Positions 18,160 through 26,682 of a stretch of 64,000 bases of DNA are shown piece after piece. Location of the stretch: contig JAIOAX010000006.1 of assembly GCA_019873645.1 (NCBI GenBank), positions 92,031-156,030 on the forward strand. Direction: 5' to 3'. Numbering within the stretch: position 1 is the stretch's first letter; each line of letters starts with the position of its first letter. The stretch comes from Chloroflexota bacterium (GTDB lineage: Bacteria; Chloroflexota; Anaerolineae; B4-G1; SLSP01). A model generated the notes under the pieces. It did not search any database, had not been told where the DNA came from, and saw nothing but the letters and a program-made list of their open reading frames with translations. Position numbers and translations under genes: made by a program.

Positions 18160-19223
18160 ACAGGAAAATGCTCTTGGGCAACGTGGCGGTATACAGCATA
18201 ACCCACGCGCTGATTGATGCCACATGCGCGGGCGTGCTTTTTGCTATGGTGGCGCGTGCGCAAGCTGATCCGCAAACGCTATCCAACCTGATCGTCGTTT
18301 ACAATGTCCTGGCGTTTTCCACACAGCCCCTTTTCGGTTTGTTGGTGGACCGGTTCGACACACCTGTTTATGCGGCTGTACTGGGGGGCGTGCTGGTTGC
18401 GGCATCGCCGCTGTTGCTACCGGTCCCATTCCTGGCAGTGTTGATCACCGGCATCGGCAATGCTTTGTTTCACGTTGGGGGCGGCGTCATCAGCCTGCAT
18501 CTGGCCTCTGGCAAGGCGGCCTTGCCGGGCATCTACGTGGCTCCCGGCGCGTTGGGGTTGATGGTCGGCACGTTGATCGGCAAGAGCGGACACTTCAGTG
18601 CCTGGCCGTTTATGCTGTTGCTGTCAGCTGCAGTGGTGCTGATCCTGGTCATACCCAGGCCACAAGCAGCAGCGCCCCGGAGCTTGCCCGGCGATCTGAA
18701 ATGGTTTGAAACGGTGCTCCTGTTGTTGCTGGTCTCGGTGGCGATTCGCAGCCTGGTGGGCATGAGCCTGGTTTTGCCGTGGAAGTCAGACCCTACCCTG
18801 CTTTTCATCCTGACGGGTGCTGTGGTCTTGGGAAAAGCCTTGGGCGGCATCCTCGGCGACAAATTCGGGTGGGCCACAGTGGCCGTGTCTGGATTGGCCG
18901 TCTCGCTCCCTTTGCTCACGTTCTTTGCGCACATCCCGACGCTTGCCATTACGGGGGTCTTTTTGTTCAACCTGAGCATGCCGATCACGCTCATCTGCCT
19001 GGCCGAGATGCTGCCCGGAAAGGGCGGCTTTGCCTTCGGTTTGACGACGTTAGCCTTGATCATCGGAGCCTTACCCACATTTACACCACTCCGCCTTCTC
19101 ACGGGCCATCCGGGGTTCATTTTTGCGGCAATTCTCGTCTCCGTCGCCGCGTTGTCCGTTGGATTGCGATTGTATGCCGGTCACTATAGCGATCGAATGT
19201 CCGGTTCGGGAATACCACATTGA
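18156..19223 (+). CDS. MFS-type transporter
   Basis: This encodes 355 residues with about eleven hydrophobic segments and few charged residues outside the loops. ATG at 18156 is chosen because it overlaps the YkvA stop as ATGA. The pattern ([17 protein letters not shown] near the first loop, [13 protein letters not shown] in the second half) resembles the major-facilitator loop motif repeated in both halves. The substrate is not predictable. The length is slightly short for twelve helices. Its position directly behind the RAMP/cas6/YkvA genes is unusual for a metabolic transporter. Confidence 0.7.
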   Translation: MNRKMLLGNVAVYSITHALIDATCAGVLFAMVARAQADPQTLSNLIVVYNVLAFSTQPLFGLLVDRFDTPVYAAVLGGVLVAASPLLLPVPFLAVLITGIGNALFHVGGGVISLHLASGKAALPGIYVAPGALGLMVGTLIGKSGHFSAWPFMLLLSAAVVLILVIPRPQAAAPRSLPGDLKWFETVLLLLLVSVAIRSLVGMSLVLPWKSDPTLLFILTGAVVLGKALGGILGDKFGWATVAVSGLAVSLPLLTFFAHIPTLAITGVFLFNLSMPITLICLAEMLPGKGGFAFGLTTLALIIGALPTFTPLRLLTGHPGFIFAAILVSVAALSVGLRLYAGHYSDRMSGSGIPH

Positions 19224-19238
19224 GCTGAAAGGGAGGGT

Positions 19239-19463
19239 ATGATGATAGCAGGATTCTTGCGATTGTTGGGGGTGACGCTGCTCATGCTTCTGCCGGAGCA
19301 AGTCGTGCCGGCTGATGTCGTGCCACTGCCGGATTTATCTGCATTATTAGTCGAGGCCGTGATAGGGCTTGGTCTTTTCGTCATCACCATCGTCGTCGTG
19401 GCGGTTGTGGTGATCAAGAGGATCAAGAAAAAACATGCGGTCAAGGACGACGCCGGTCGGTAA
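19239..19463 (+). CDS. Small membrane protein, unknown
   Basis: This encodes 74 residues, ATG following a GGGAGGG ribosome site, 15 bases after the transporter stop. It has an N-terminal hydrophobic stretch (FLRLLGVTLLMLLPE) that could be a signal, and a longer helix (residues about 38-60) ending in a basic KRIKKKHAVK tail on the probable cytoplasmic side. No family is recognised. It probably belongs to the same transcript. Confidence 0.6.
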   Translation: MMIAGFLRLLGVTLLMLLPEQVVPADVVPLPDLSALLVEAVIGLGLFVITIVVVAVVVIKRIKKKHAVKDDAGR

Positions 19464-19508
19464 ATACAATCGGCGGCGTAGCGGTCAATACTCCATCCCC
19501 GTGTTGAT

Positions 19509-19853
19509 ATGCCGGGCACATACCTGCTTGCTCTGTTACTCACGTTGGCCGTCGAAGGCGGTGTTGCCTGTCTGTTTGGCCTCCGCAAACGCCAGGCTTT
19601 ATGGGCGGTTGTTGTGATCAATGTGATCACGTTTGTGATCTTGAATTATGGCCTGCTGGTTCTTCGCTATCTGGGCGTCAATATACCGTTAGCGTTGATC
19701 ATCGTCCTGGAACTACTGGTGGTCGTGGCGGAATGGCGGTTGTTGGTGTACGTCTTCGGCAATTCAAGCGGGCGATTTTTCATCCTATCCCTGATCGCCA
19801 ATACGGCGTCGTTTATTGTCGGTGGCCTGCTGTTCAGGACGTTTGGGCAATAA
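19509..19853 (+). CDS. Small multi-pass membrane protein, unknown
   Basis: This encodes 114 residues with four predicted membrane helices (about residues 4-24, 30-52, 57-80 and 90-110). GVACLFGLRKRQALWAVVVI links the first two. No family is recognised. It lies 45 bases downstream of the 74-residue membrane protein on the same strand and is the last gene of this plus-strand run. Confidence 0.6.
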   Translation: MPGTYLLALLLTLAVEGGVACLFGLRKRQALWAVVVINVITFVILNYGLLVLRYLGVNIPLALIIVLELLVVVAEWRLLVYVFGNSSGRFFILSLIANTASFIVGGLLFRTFGQ

Positions 19854-19992
19854 GGTCATGGGCGTCAGATCACCATCCGCAATCGCGCTGCCATCGAAAC
19901 CTCAAGCGACAATCTGTCAACTGAAAGCGCGCCTCAAATCCTGTCCCAAGATTGCAAATTTAAGAGATTGCATAACCGCTTCCTCAATGCAA

Positions 19993-20136
19993 AAATGTCA
20001 ACGGACATTGAACAGATGAAACGGATTACAGTCGTTACGCGGTGTGTTTCTGTGGACAGGATTGATAGGATTGACAGGATGAAAAAGCTCTTGCAAAGCC
20101 TTCTTCAATCCTGAAAATCCTGTTAATCCCTGTCAG
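19993..20136. repeat. Palindromic intergenic repeats
   Basis: Two short elements fill the 308-base gap between converging genes. The first, about 19998-20036, carries a degenerate GTCAACGGA element. The second, 20054-20136, pairs GGACAGGATTGATAGGATTG with CAATCCTG...CCTGTCAG. A partial relative of the second lies at about 11060-11106 (CCTGTGAAGCCTGTCAG). Lying between the 3' ends, it could terminate transcription from both sides. Confidence 0.6.
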
Positions 20137-20161
20137 AAAATGGCACGGTGCGTGACTCCTA

Positions 20162-21511
20162 TCATATAGAAGCCGTAAACCACAGGGTTATGATGGAATG
20201 GGCCGGGCTGCTGGTACGCGCTGCCAGGCCGTGGTATTGTAGTGCGAACGGCAATGTCTGTTCGGTGCGGTTCATAACGACCACTGCAATCGTATTGTCC
20301 GGGTTGATGAAAGCCGTGGTTTCCAGCTCATCGGCGGTGCCGGCATGCAGGATACGTTCGGCGCCAGGGCGAATGTAGCGGGAGAAGTGCCCGATATAGT
20401 AAAATGAACTCTGGTAGAGCGGCTCACCCGCCTGCGTATCCACCAGGATAGGCGCACTGCAATAGTTCCCCACGTGATTGGGACCGCCCCGTTCATCCAG
20501 CAGCAAATTCCAATCCACCCAGCCCACCGTCCAGCGGTTCAGATCATTGATGATCGAACGGCCATACCGCTCACCCACACCCCATTCGCCGGTATGGGGA
20601 CCACCTTCCTGGCAGCCCTCGGTGAACAGCAGCTGTTTATCTGGATAAGCCTCGTGGACGGCCAGCAGATTGTCGAAATGGTCGCCCACGTACCAGTGAA
20701 ACGCCGTCCCCCAGACATACTGCGCGGCTTCAGGATCATCATACACGACGCTGGCGCGGTCGTATAGTCTATCGCGGTTGTGATCCCAGACCATCAGCCG
20801 CAAATGTCCCAACCCCTCACGTCTCAACGTTGGCCCCAAATAGTCGCGCACGAAGTCGCGTTCCTCTTCGGCGGTGTAGCGGCACGATTCCCAGGTCTGC
20901 GTGGCTTCCGGTTCATTCTGTACGGTCAGCCCCCAAAAGGGGATGCCTTCTTTTTCGTACTCATGCACATAGCGACAGTAATAGCGCGCCCACACGTCAC
21001 GACATTCCGGCTTCAGTTGACCGCCGTAGGGCATCTGGCCGTTGGTCTTCATCCACGCCGGCGGACTCCATGGGGAAGCGAACAGTTTCAGAACGCCGCT
21101 TAGACGCAGTGCCTCCCTGATCATCGGTATAATGGCGGCCCGGTCGTGCTCGATGGAAAAATGCTCCAGCGCGAAATCGCCGTCCACGTCATCATAAGCA
21201 TAATGCCCCAGGGAGAAATCACAACTGTTGATGGTGGTACGGCCCAGGGTGTACCCCAGTCCGGCATGCGGGTCGAAGTACGCTTGCATGACCTCGGCCT
21301 GCTTTTCAGGAGGCAGCTTTTGCCATGTGACCGCCGCAGCTTCGGTGAACGCCCCGCCAAAGCCTTCGATTTTTTGAAAATGCCTGCGGGGGTCTACCGT
21401 GATCGTGTGCATTTCCGGCCGGATGGCTTCAAAAGGGATGTCAGGTTGTTCGGTCAGGCGGGCCGGGGTATCTTTAGCCGTCAGTACACTATGGACAAGG
21501 CCAGCACCCAT
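20162..21511 (-). CDS. GH30 family glycoside hydrolase (glucosylceramidase/beta-glycosidase type)
   Basis: This encodes 449 residues, ATG after AAGGAGG. The GH30 order is complete: QKIEGFGGAFTEAA near residue 46, FASPWSPPAWMKTNG near 144, TVQNEPEATQTWESC with acid/base Glu200, and LLFTEGCQEGG with nucleophile Glu298. GH30 enzymes cleave beta-linked glucosides, xylosides or fucosides with retention. There is no signal peptide, so it probably acts on imported substrates. It sits 36 bases downstream of a solute-binding lipoprotein gene on the same strand, which may feed it. Confidence 0.9.
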   Translation of the reverse strand: MGAGLVHSVLTAKDTPARLTEQPDIPFEAIRPEMHTITVDPRRHFQKIEGFGGAFTEAAAVTWQKLPPEKQAEVMQAYFDPHAGLGYTLGRTTINSCDFSLGHYAYDDVDGDFALEHFSIEHDRAAIIPMIREALRLSGVLKLFASPWSPPAWMKTNGQMPYGGQLKPECRDVWARYYCRYVHEYEKEGIPFWGLTVQNEPEATQTWESCRYTAEEERDFVRDYLGPTLRREGLGHLRLMVWDHNRDRLYDRASVVYDDPEAAQYVWGTAFHWYVGDHFDNLLAVHEAYPDKQLLFTEGCQEGGPHTGEWGVGERYGRSIINDLNRWTVGWVDWNLLLDERGGPNHVGNYCSAPILVDTQAGEPLYQSSFYYIGHFSRYIRPGAERILHAGTADELETTAFINPDNTIAVVVMNRTEQTLPFALQYHGLAARTSSPAHSIITLWFTASI

Positions 21512-21547
21512 ATTTTCCTCCTTTTCGATTTTAATTTTAGTCGGTTG

Positions 21548-23386
21548 TCAAGGCTGATTCTCAACCGCGATATAAATTTCCTCGCTGTTCCAGAGCGTCC
21601 CGTAAGCGGTGGCATCGGGTTTCACCCCCCGCACCTCGGGGCGCGTGATGAACCAGAAAGGCCGCCAGGTCAGGAAAACGGTGGGCAAATCGTGAATCAG
21701 CAGCGCGTTCGCCTCGCGCAGTACCGCTTCCTGTACCCCGGGATCAATGGCCGTCAATGCGCGCCGACAGGCAACATCATACGCTTCCGATACGTAGCCG
21801 CTGAAGTTTTCGCCGATCCAATCATTCTCAACGGTGGGGATGCGGTCCGAAAGCCACCCCCCGCACACATACGGTAGTTCAACACGCCAGCCGAACAACG
21901 CCATCTGGTACGTGCGCCCAAACAGCGGGCTGACGGCGGCATTGGCATACAGAAGCTGCGGTTCGGTGGGATAGGGTATCACGCCTACGCCACAGGTTTC
22001 CAGGTTCGCCGCAACGTGGGCCGCCGTGACAAAATACTGCGGCGTCAGATATAACGTCAGGCTCATGGGGGTGCCATCTTTGAAGCCGGTGACATTGTGT
22101 GCTTCGCGGATGCCGTCACCGTCCTCGTCGCGCCAGCCGACCTCATCCAGCAATGTTTGTCCCAGTTGGAGGTCGTAGGCCGTTTCTGTCAACGCCGTCG
22201 GGTCAAAAGCTGGATGCCCCGGTGGAATGAAGCCGCCGGCCGGCACAAAGGCCTGTCCGGCTGCCGTTTCACTCAAGGCCATCCGGTCAATGCAGTGGGA
22301 CAGTCCGGTGCGCACCCGGACATCCTGCAAGGGGGAGGGGACGCCATCAACGGGGGCCAGGTTAAAATCAAGCCGTAAAACCACCGGAGCCACATTGGCC
22401 CAAATCATCGCTTGCCCTTGCCCAAGCAAATCGGACCAGCTGCGCCAGTCGGTATTCATCACCGGATCGGGCAACAGGACATCACATTCCCCGGTCAGCA
22501 ACAATTGTCCCCAGCCTCTGGCCGCGATTTTGGGGAAACGGAAGGTGATCTTTTTCAACCTGGGTGGCGTTCCGTTGTAGTAGGGATTGGGTTCCAGGCG
22601 CACTTCTCGCCCGGCCTCCCAGGCGACGATGCGGAACGGGCCGGTCGCCGGTGGGGTGCGATCTTCGAGGATGTGCGCCAGGGTTTTGTCTTTCCAGCGA
22701 TGCGCCGGCTGTGGCGGGAAAAGGAAACCGGGATAATCGGTACTCACATAGCCGGGAAGCCCTTCCCAACGTGCCGTATAGGCGTTGACGGCGACCAAGC
22801 GCGCCGTGCGTTCCACCAGATTCCGCCAGCGCCCCTGCGTTTCCGCTGACTGCGCCAGGTAATACCCCAGGATGACATCGTCGGTTGTCAGCGGCATCCC
22901 GTCAGACCAGCGCAAGTCTTGCCGTAACGTGAAGGTGACGACCAACTGCGGCAAGATGAGCGTTTCATCGCCTTCGTTGGTCAGCACCATGCCGGTCGTA
23001 TCCACATAGCGCGTGCCGGGAGGGACGGGGGTTTCACGGGTGAGCACATCGCCGGCCGCGAGTGAAGGAACATGCTCGACCAGCCGCGCCTCCCAACGAT
23101 AATCCACGCGCTCTACCGGCTCTTCGTAGAAAAGCGCCAGCAGGTCGTTGGCAGATGTTGAGGGCAAAAAAGGACTGGCATACTGTGGTTCCGTCGCACA
23201 TACCACCAGTTCCTGGGGACGAGGCGTAGGGGATGGAATCGGCGTCCAGGTAGGAGGAACCGTTGCCGCAGGCTCAGGGGTTGCCGTCGCCGCAGGCTCA
23301 GGGGTACGGGAAGGTACCGTCGGTGTAGACCAACACGCCGCCAAGAGCAGGACAACAAAGCCGACAATCACCGGTCGGCGAAGCAT
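21548..23386 (-). CDS. ABC-type solute-binding lipoprotein, peptide/oligosaccharide family 5
   Basis: This encodes 612 residues. The signal peptide ends in a lipobox LLLAACW with Cys18, followed by a Pro/Thr/Glu linker with two near-identical PEPAAT units. The body has the family 5 pattern: LVVTFTLRQDLRWSDGMPLTTD, GPFRIVAWEAGREVRLEPNP, and VRTGLSHCIDRMAL in the second half. It should be membrane-anchored on the outside and deliver oligopeptides or oligosaccharides to a permease. No permease or ATPase genes are adjacent, so partners lie elsewhere. The start is supported by GGAGGTC. The GH30 gene follows closely. Confidence 0.85.
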   Translation of the reverse strand: MLRRPVIVGFVVLLLAACWSTPTVPSRTPEPAATATPEPAATVPPTWTPIPSPTPRPQELVVCATEPQYASPFLPSTSANDLLALFYEEPVERVDYRWEARLVEHVPSLAAGDVLTRETPVPPGTRYVDTTGMVLTNEGDETLILPQLVVTFTLRQDLRWSDGMPLTTDDVILGYYLAQSAETQGRWRNLVERTARLVAVNAYTARWEGLPGYVSTDYPGFLFPPQPAHRWKDKTLAHILEDRTPPATGPFRIVAWEAGREVRLEPNPYYNGTPPRLKKITFRFPKIAARGWGQLLLTGECDVLLPDPVMNTDWRSWSDLLGQGQAMIWANVAPVVLRLDFNLAPVDGVPSPLQDVRVRTGLSHCIDRMALSETAAGQAFVPAGGFIPPGHPAFDPTALTETAYDLQLGQTLLDEVGWRDEDGDGIREAHNVTGFKDGTPMSLTLYLTPQYFVTAAHVAANLETCGVGVIPYPTEPQLLYANAAVSPLFGRTYQMALFGWRVELPYVCGGWLSDRIPTVENDWIGENFSGYVSEAYDVACRRALTAIDPGVQEAVLREANALLIHDLPTVFLTWRPFWFITRPEVRGVKPDATAYGTLWNSEEIYIAVENQP

Positions 23387-23400
23387 AATGACCTCCTGGG

Positions 23401-23443
23401 AATCACGAATTACGGATTACGGATTACGAATCACGAATTACGG
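23401..23443. repeat. Short tandem/palindromic patch at the end of the MraY-like gene
   Basis: Overlapping copies of AATCACGAATTACGGATTACG lie just after the MraY-like stop, and the patch supplies the last three codons and stop of that gene. Nothing else is in the gap. Confidence 0.65.
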
Positions 23444-24453
23444 CTCAGGTATCCCAATAATCCCAACGTCAGGCCGGCAAGTAGCGCCAGGGCGACAAGT
23501 TTGTAGAGGCGTGAAGCCAGCACCAGCCCCAGCGTGCCGGCGACAGCGCAGAACGCCCAATAGACAAAGACGATCGTGCGGGTTGAAAGGCCGGCGTCTT
23601 GCAGGCGGAAATGCAAATGGCGGCGGTCTCCCCGAAACGGGCTGACGCCGTGACGCCAGCGATCCAGAATCGTCCACGCTACATCTACAATCGGGATGCC
23701 CATCACCAGCAGCACCGTGGCCACGCGCCCGCCGGCCACCAGACCGAGCGCGCCAAGCAGGTAGCCGAGCAGAAAGGCGCCGTTGCTGCCCATAAAGACG
23801 CGCGCCGGCGCGATGTTATACACCAGAAAACCCAACGCTGCCCCCAGCAACGCCAGCGTCTGCGGGATGACGCTATATTGCCCCGCGCGGAACATGTGGA
23901 TGCTCAACACGGCCGCCAAAATCGCCGCGACACCGGCGGCCAAACCGTCCAGACCATCCAGCCAGTTCACGGTGACGATCATACCGGTCATCCAGAAGAG
24001 CGTCAGGGGGATGTAAACCAAAGTTGGCAGAACAACCAGGGTGTTGGTAAAAGGATTGTTGAAGCGTTCCAGGATGATCAATGTGCCGGCAGCAACGCCG
24101 GCGGCGAGGAGATAGCCGCCGTACTGCGCCCAGGGCGGTAAATCATAGCGGTCATCCACAAGGCCCAGCACGAATGTCAGGAGGCCGCCGATCACCACAC
24201 CCCAAAAGCGGCGTGTCTCGTTGGGATCCGCCGTGGGGATGGCATCCAGCCGCGAGATCGCCAGCGCGCCGAAGAACCCCGCCGCAATGCCGATTCCACC
24301 GAGTTTGGAGAGCACGCCCCGATGACGGCGGCGTGCGTCGGGATGCGCCACAATCTGCCAGCGGTGTCCCAACCACCCACCTAGCGGTGTGGCAACCAGT
24401 GCCAAAACGAAGCCCGTCAGCGTAATCAGGGCATACCGGCTAAACAGATTCAC
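23431..24453 (-). CDS. MraY/WecA-like undecaprenyl-phosphate glycosyl-1-phosphate transferase
   Basis: This encodes 340 residues, GTG start with GGGGGAAGG ahead, and about ten membrane helices. Motifs are LVDDRYDLPPW (Asp pair), VNWLDGLDGLAAG (catalytic DGLDG) and the histidine segment RGDRRHLHFRL. In the family a third motif normally reads MGDxGS; here it is MGSNGA, lacking the aspartate. These enzymes transfer a sugar-1-phosphate from a UDP-sugar to lipid phosphate to start cell-envelope polymers. The gene is 17 bases downstream of upp on the same strand. It could have altered activity if the missing Asp is essential. Confidence 0.8.
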   Translation of the reverse strand: MNLFSRYALITLTGFVLALVATPLGGWLGHRWQIVAHPDARRRHRGVLSKLGGIGIAAGFFGALAISRLDAIPTADPNETRRFWGVVIGGLLTFVLGLVDDRYDLPPWAQYGGYLLAAGVAAGTLIILERFNNPFTNTLVVLPTLVYIPLTLFWMTGMIVTVNWLDGLDGLAAGVAAILAAVLSIHMFRAGQYSVIPQTLALLGAALGFLVYNIAPARVFMGSNGAFLLGYLLGALGLVAGGRVATVLLVMGIPIVDVAWTILDRWRHGVSPFRGDRRHLHFRLQDAGLSTRTIVFVYWAFCAVAGTLGLVLASRLYKLVALALLAGLTLGLLGYLSRNS

Positions 24454-24470
24454 GACCTTCCCCCAGGGAA

Positions 24471-25097
24471 TTAGCCGGTACCGAATTGCCGATCGCCGGC
24501 GTCGCCCAGGCCCGGTACGATGTAGCCATGCTCGTTCAGGTGGTCATCCACTGCCGCGACGTAAATATCCACGTCCGGGTGCTGTGTCGTCAGTGCCTCA
24601 ATGCCTTCCGGCGCCGCGATCAACCCCATAAACTTGATGCGCCGTGCGCCCCACGCCTTCAGGATTTCCACCGTCTTCACTGCCGAACCGCCGGTCGCCA
24701 GCATCGGATCGAGGATCAGGCATACGGAGACTGTCGGGTGCACCGGCAGGCGGTTGTAGTAGGCCACCGGGCGCAGGGTCTGCTCGTCGCGGAAGAGGCC
24801 GATATGCCAGACTTCCGCCGCGGGCAGCATCTCCCAGATGCCTTCAACCATGCCCAGACCTGAGCGCAAAATAGGGATCAGGCCGATCGGCTCCTTGAGG
24901 ATATAGCCGGTCGTGGCGGTGAGCGGCGTCTCGATTTCGACAGGGGCGATTTCGAGGTCGCGGGTGGCTTCGTAAGCCAGGAGCAGGGTGATTTCTCGGA
25001 TCAATTCGCGGAATTTTTTGGAATCGGTGTCTTTATTGCGCAGGTGGGTCAATTTATGCTTAACCAGAGGATGATCAGAAACGAATACTTTAGCCAT
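24471..25097 (-). CDS. upp: Uracil phosphoribosyltransferase
   Basis: This encodes 208 residues starting at [16 protein letters not shown], with AGGAG before the ATG; a longer in-frame extension to 25148 is not family-like. The PRPP loop is [14 protein letters not shown], and the uracil-binding end reads [17 protein letters not shown]. It converts uracil and PRPP to UMP in the cytoplasm (pyrimidine salvage). Length matches the family. It is co-directional with the MraY-like gene, an association likely due to transcription rather than pathway. Confidence 0.95.
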   Translation of the reverse strand: MAKVFVSDHPLVKHKLTHLRNKDTDSKKFRELIREITLLLAYEATRDLEIAPVEIETPLTATTGYILKEPIGLIPILRSGLGMVEGIWEMLPAAEVWHIGLFRDEQTLRPVAYYNRLPVHPTVSVCLILDPMLATGGSAVKTVEILKAWGARRIKFMGLIAAPEGIEALTTQHPDVDIYVAAVDDHLNEHGYIVPGLGDAGDRQFGTG

Positions 25098-25144
25098 GCT
25101 TCTCCTTATAAAAAATATCAACGACTCTCCCGAAAAAATCCAAT

Positions 25145-25277
25145 TCACCGCAGAGACGCAAAGAACGCAGAGGAAAATTCAGGTTTATATCAATAAAATT
25201 ATTAATAAAATGCGAGAGACTTAATTTTATTGAACCCGACATAAAAATCTTTGCGCCCTCTGCGACTCTACGGTGAG
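25145..25277. repeat. Inverted intergenic repeat (CACCGCAGAGACGCAAAG type)
   Basis: The left end reads TTCACCGCAGAGACGCAAAG and the right end CTTTGCGCCCTCTGCGACTCTACGGTGAG, an imperfect inverted repeat around an AT-rich middle. It lies upstream of upp. No coding potential is seen. Confidence 0.6.
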
Positions 25278-25296
25278 GTTTTTTAGTAGACTCATC

Positions 25297-25359
25297 AACG
25301 AATTGATGCAACGAATTGATGCAACGAATTGATGCAACGAATTGATGCAACGAATTGAC
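25297..25359. repeat. 13-bp tandem repeat
   Basis: Nearly five perfect copies of AACGAATTGATGC lie head to tail. The unit length is not a multiple of three, and no spacers intervene, so this is a simple slippage array. Confidence 0.85.
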
Positions 25360-25379
25360 TAAAGAAAAAATCTTCTACT

Positions 25380-26207
25380 TTACTGCATCCAGCGGTGGAT
25401 GAGGCTCTCTAATTGGCCATTGGTCTGCATCTCATTGAGGATGGCGGTGATCATCTCCATAAGCCGCCGATCTTCTTTGCGCGCCGCAATCGCGTAAGGC
25501 TCATCGGTGACGGGCGGCAGCAGTACCCGCAGGCCGGGGGTCTGCGCCAGCGATATTTGCGCCGTCACGTTGTCCACGACCACCGCGTCTACCCGTCTGG
25601 CCGCCAGTACCGAGATGATCGTCTCCGCACTGTCGCCGGGCAACACCACCGGCGGCGTCTTCAGTGTAGTCTCCCAGCGTAACGCAAGCATGTGCGCCTC
25701 GGTCCCAAAAACTACCGCAACCTGCTTGCCCCCCAGATCGTTTACGCCGGTGATGGGAGAATCTGCCGGCACCACCACCACAGCGCCGGCATTGAAATAT
25801 GTCGGACTAAACATAAACGTCTGCGTGCGCGCCGGGTCGGGATACAGCGCCGAGATGATGATGTCGGCGCGACCGGCAGTCAGCGCGTCATACAGTGCGT
25901 CGTAGCCGGTGGTGACAAACTGTACATCCACCCCCAGCCGCGCAGCGATAACCCGCGCCAGGTCCACATCCAACCCGGTGACCGTCCCATCGCCATCTAC
26001 GAACTCGAATGGCGGGAACGAGGGGTCAAGGGCCACCCGCAGCACACCCGCCGCTTGAACGCGTCGCAGGGCATCAGAATGGGACGGCGTGCAGGCTCCC
26101 AGTAACACAGCCAGCACTAACAGGAGCCGCGCCCATCTTGCACCATAACTACCCTGGGTTTCAACCGACGTTGGACGTACCTTCACAGGTCGGGGTATCT
26201 GCTTCAT
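25380..26207 (-). CDS. Amino-acid-type ABC solute-binding lipoprotein (family 3)
   Basis: About 275 residues from the ATG at 26207, which follows GGAGA. The lipobox LLGAC (Cys39) follows a rather long basic N region. The body is family 3: RVALDPSFPPFEFVDGDGTVTG, LDVDLARVIAARLG, then GKQVAVVFGT for the second lobe. It is likely a membrane-anchored receptor for a polar amino acid. No permease is adjacent. Its 5' end overlaps the upstream hypothetical gene by about 47 bases, which suggests they are co-translated; the SBP start may therefore be shorter than drawn. Confidence 0.8.
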   Translation of the reverse strand: MKQIPRPVKVRPTSVETQGSYGARWARLLLVLAVLLGACTPSHSDALRRVQAAGVLRVALDPSFPPFEFVDGDGTVTGLDVDLARVIAARLGVDVQFVTTGYDALYDALTAGRADIIISALYPDPARTQTFMFSPTYFNAGAVVVVPADSPITGVNDLGGKQVAVVFGTEAHMLALRWETTLKTPPVVLPGDSAETIISVLAARRVDAVVVDNVTAQISLAQTPGLRVLLPPVTDEPYAIAARKEDRRLMEMITAILNEMQTNGQLESLIHRWMQ

Positions 26208-26679
26208 CGGTATCTCCAGATTTAGCATGCACCTGCAGCGCCCCTTCGATCGCCCGTGCCAGCATGTTGCTCATCAGCAACAACTGGATCAATTCGGACT
26301 CCACCTCCGGGTCGTTGGTAGGACGCACCCGCCAGGCCGATTCCAGAGCGGCGTCCATTTCTCGAAGATGCGTGAGCACATCCTGGATAACCCGATCCGG
26401 CTCCGTCGCCCGCCGGCGCAGCATCACCAGCGGCCCGCTGCCTACTCCCTGGATTTCCAGTTCGGCCCGCAACAGCGGGTTGAAGATTTCGAGGTCTTCC
26501 AGGCCGCCGATGATCTCAAAATCTCCATCGGTGGCAATGAGATACATAAACATTTCCAGGTTGATCTGGGACATCAGTCCTTCAGCAACCAGCGCATTGT
26601 AAAGGTCAATCGCCGGGACAAGGATGTGATGTGACTGTGCCAAAAGTTGTGCTGTGCGTGTCGTGATCGGATCTTTCAT
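26161..26679 (-). CDS. Hypothetical protein between rarA and a binding lipoprotein
   Basis: This encodes 172 residues, unrecognised. It is helical and acidic, with no signal peptide or membrane segment. The segments YLIATDGDFEIIGGLEDLEI and LMSNMLARAIEGALQVHA suggest a compact helical bundle with a beta hairpin. It begins three bases after the rarA stop and overlaps the following gene, so it is the middle of a three-gene transcript. The acidic C-terminal tail (SGDTDEADTPTCEG) is probably disordered. Confidence 0.65.
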   Translation of the reverse strand: MKDPITTRTAQLLAQSHHILVPAIDLYNALVAEGLMSQINLEMFMYLIATDGDFEIIGGLEDLEIFNPLLRAELEIQGVGSGPLVMLRRRATEPDRVIQDVLTHLREMDAALESAWRVRPTNDPEVESELIQLLLMSNMLARAIEGALQVHAKSGDTDEADTPTCEGTSNVG

Positions 26680-26682
26680 AGT

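Noticed and set aside
17767..20161. Possible CRISPR array or RNA gene downstream of the cas6-like gene
   Set aside because: The stretch is filled by membrane protein genes and dispersed palindromic repeats; no direct-repeat/spacer pattern was found.
25297..25359. Possible iteron-type replication origin
   Set aside because: The 13-base units are tandem but no DnaA boxes, AT-rich unwinding region or rep gene lie nearby.
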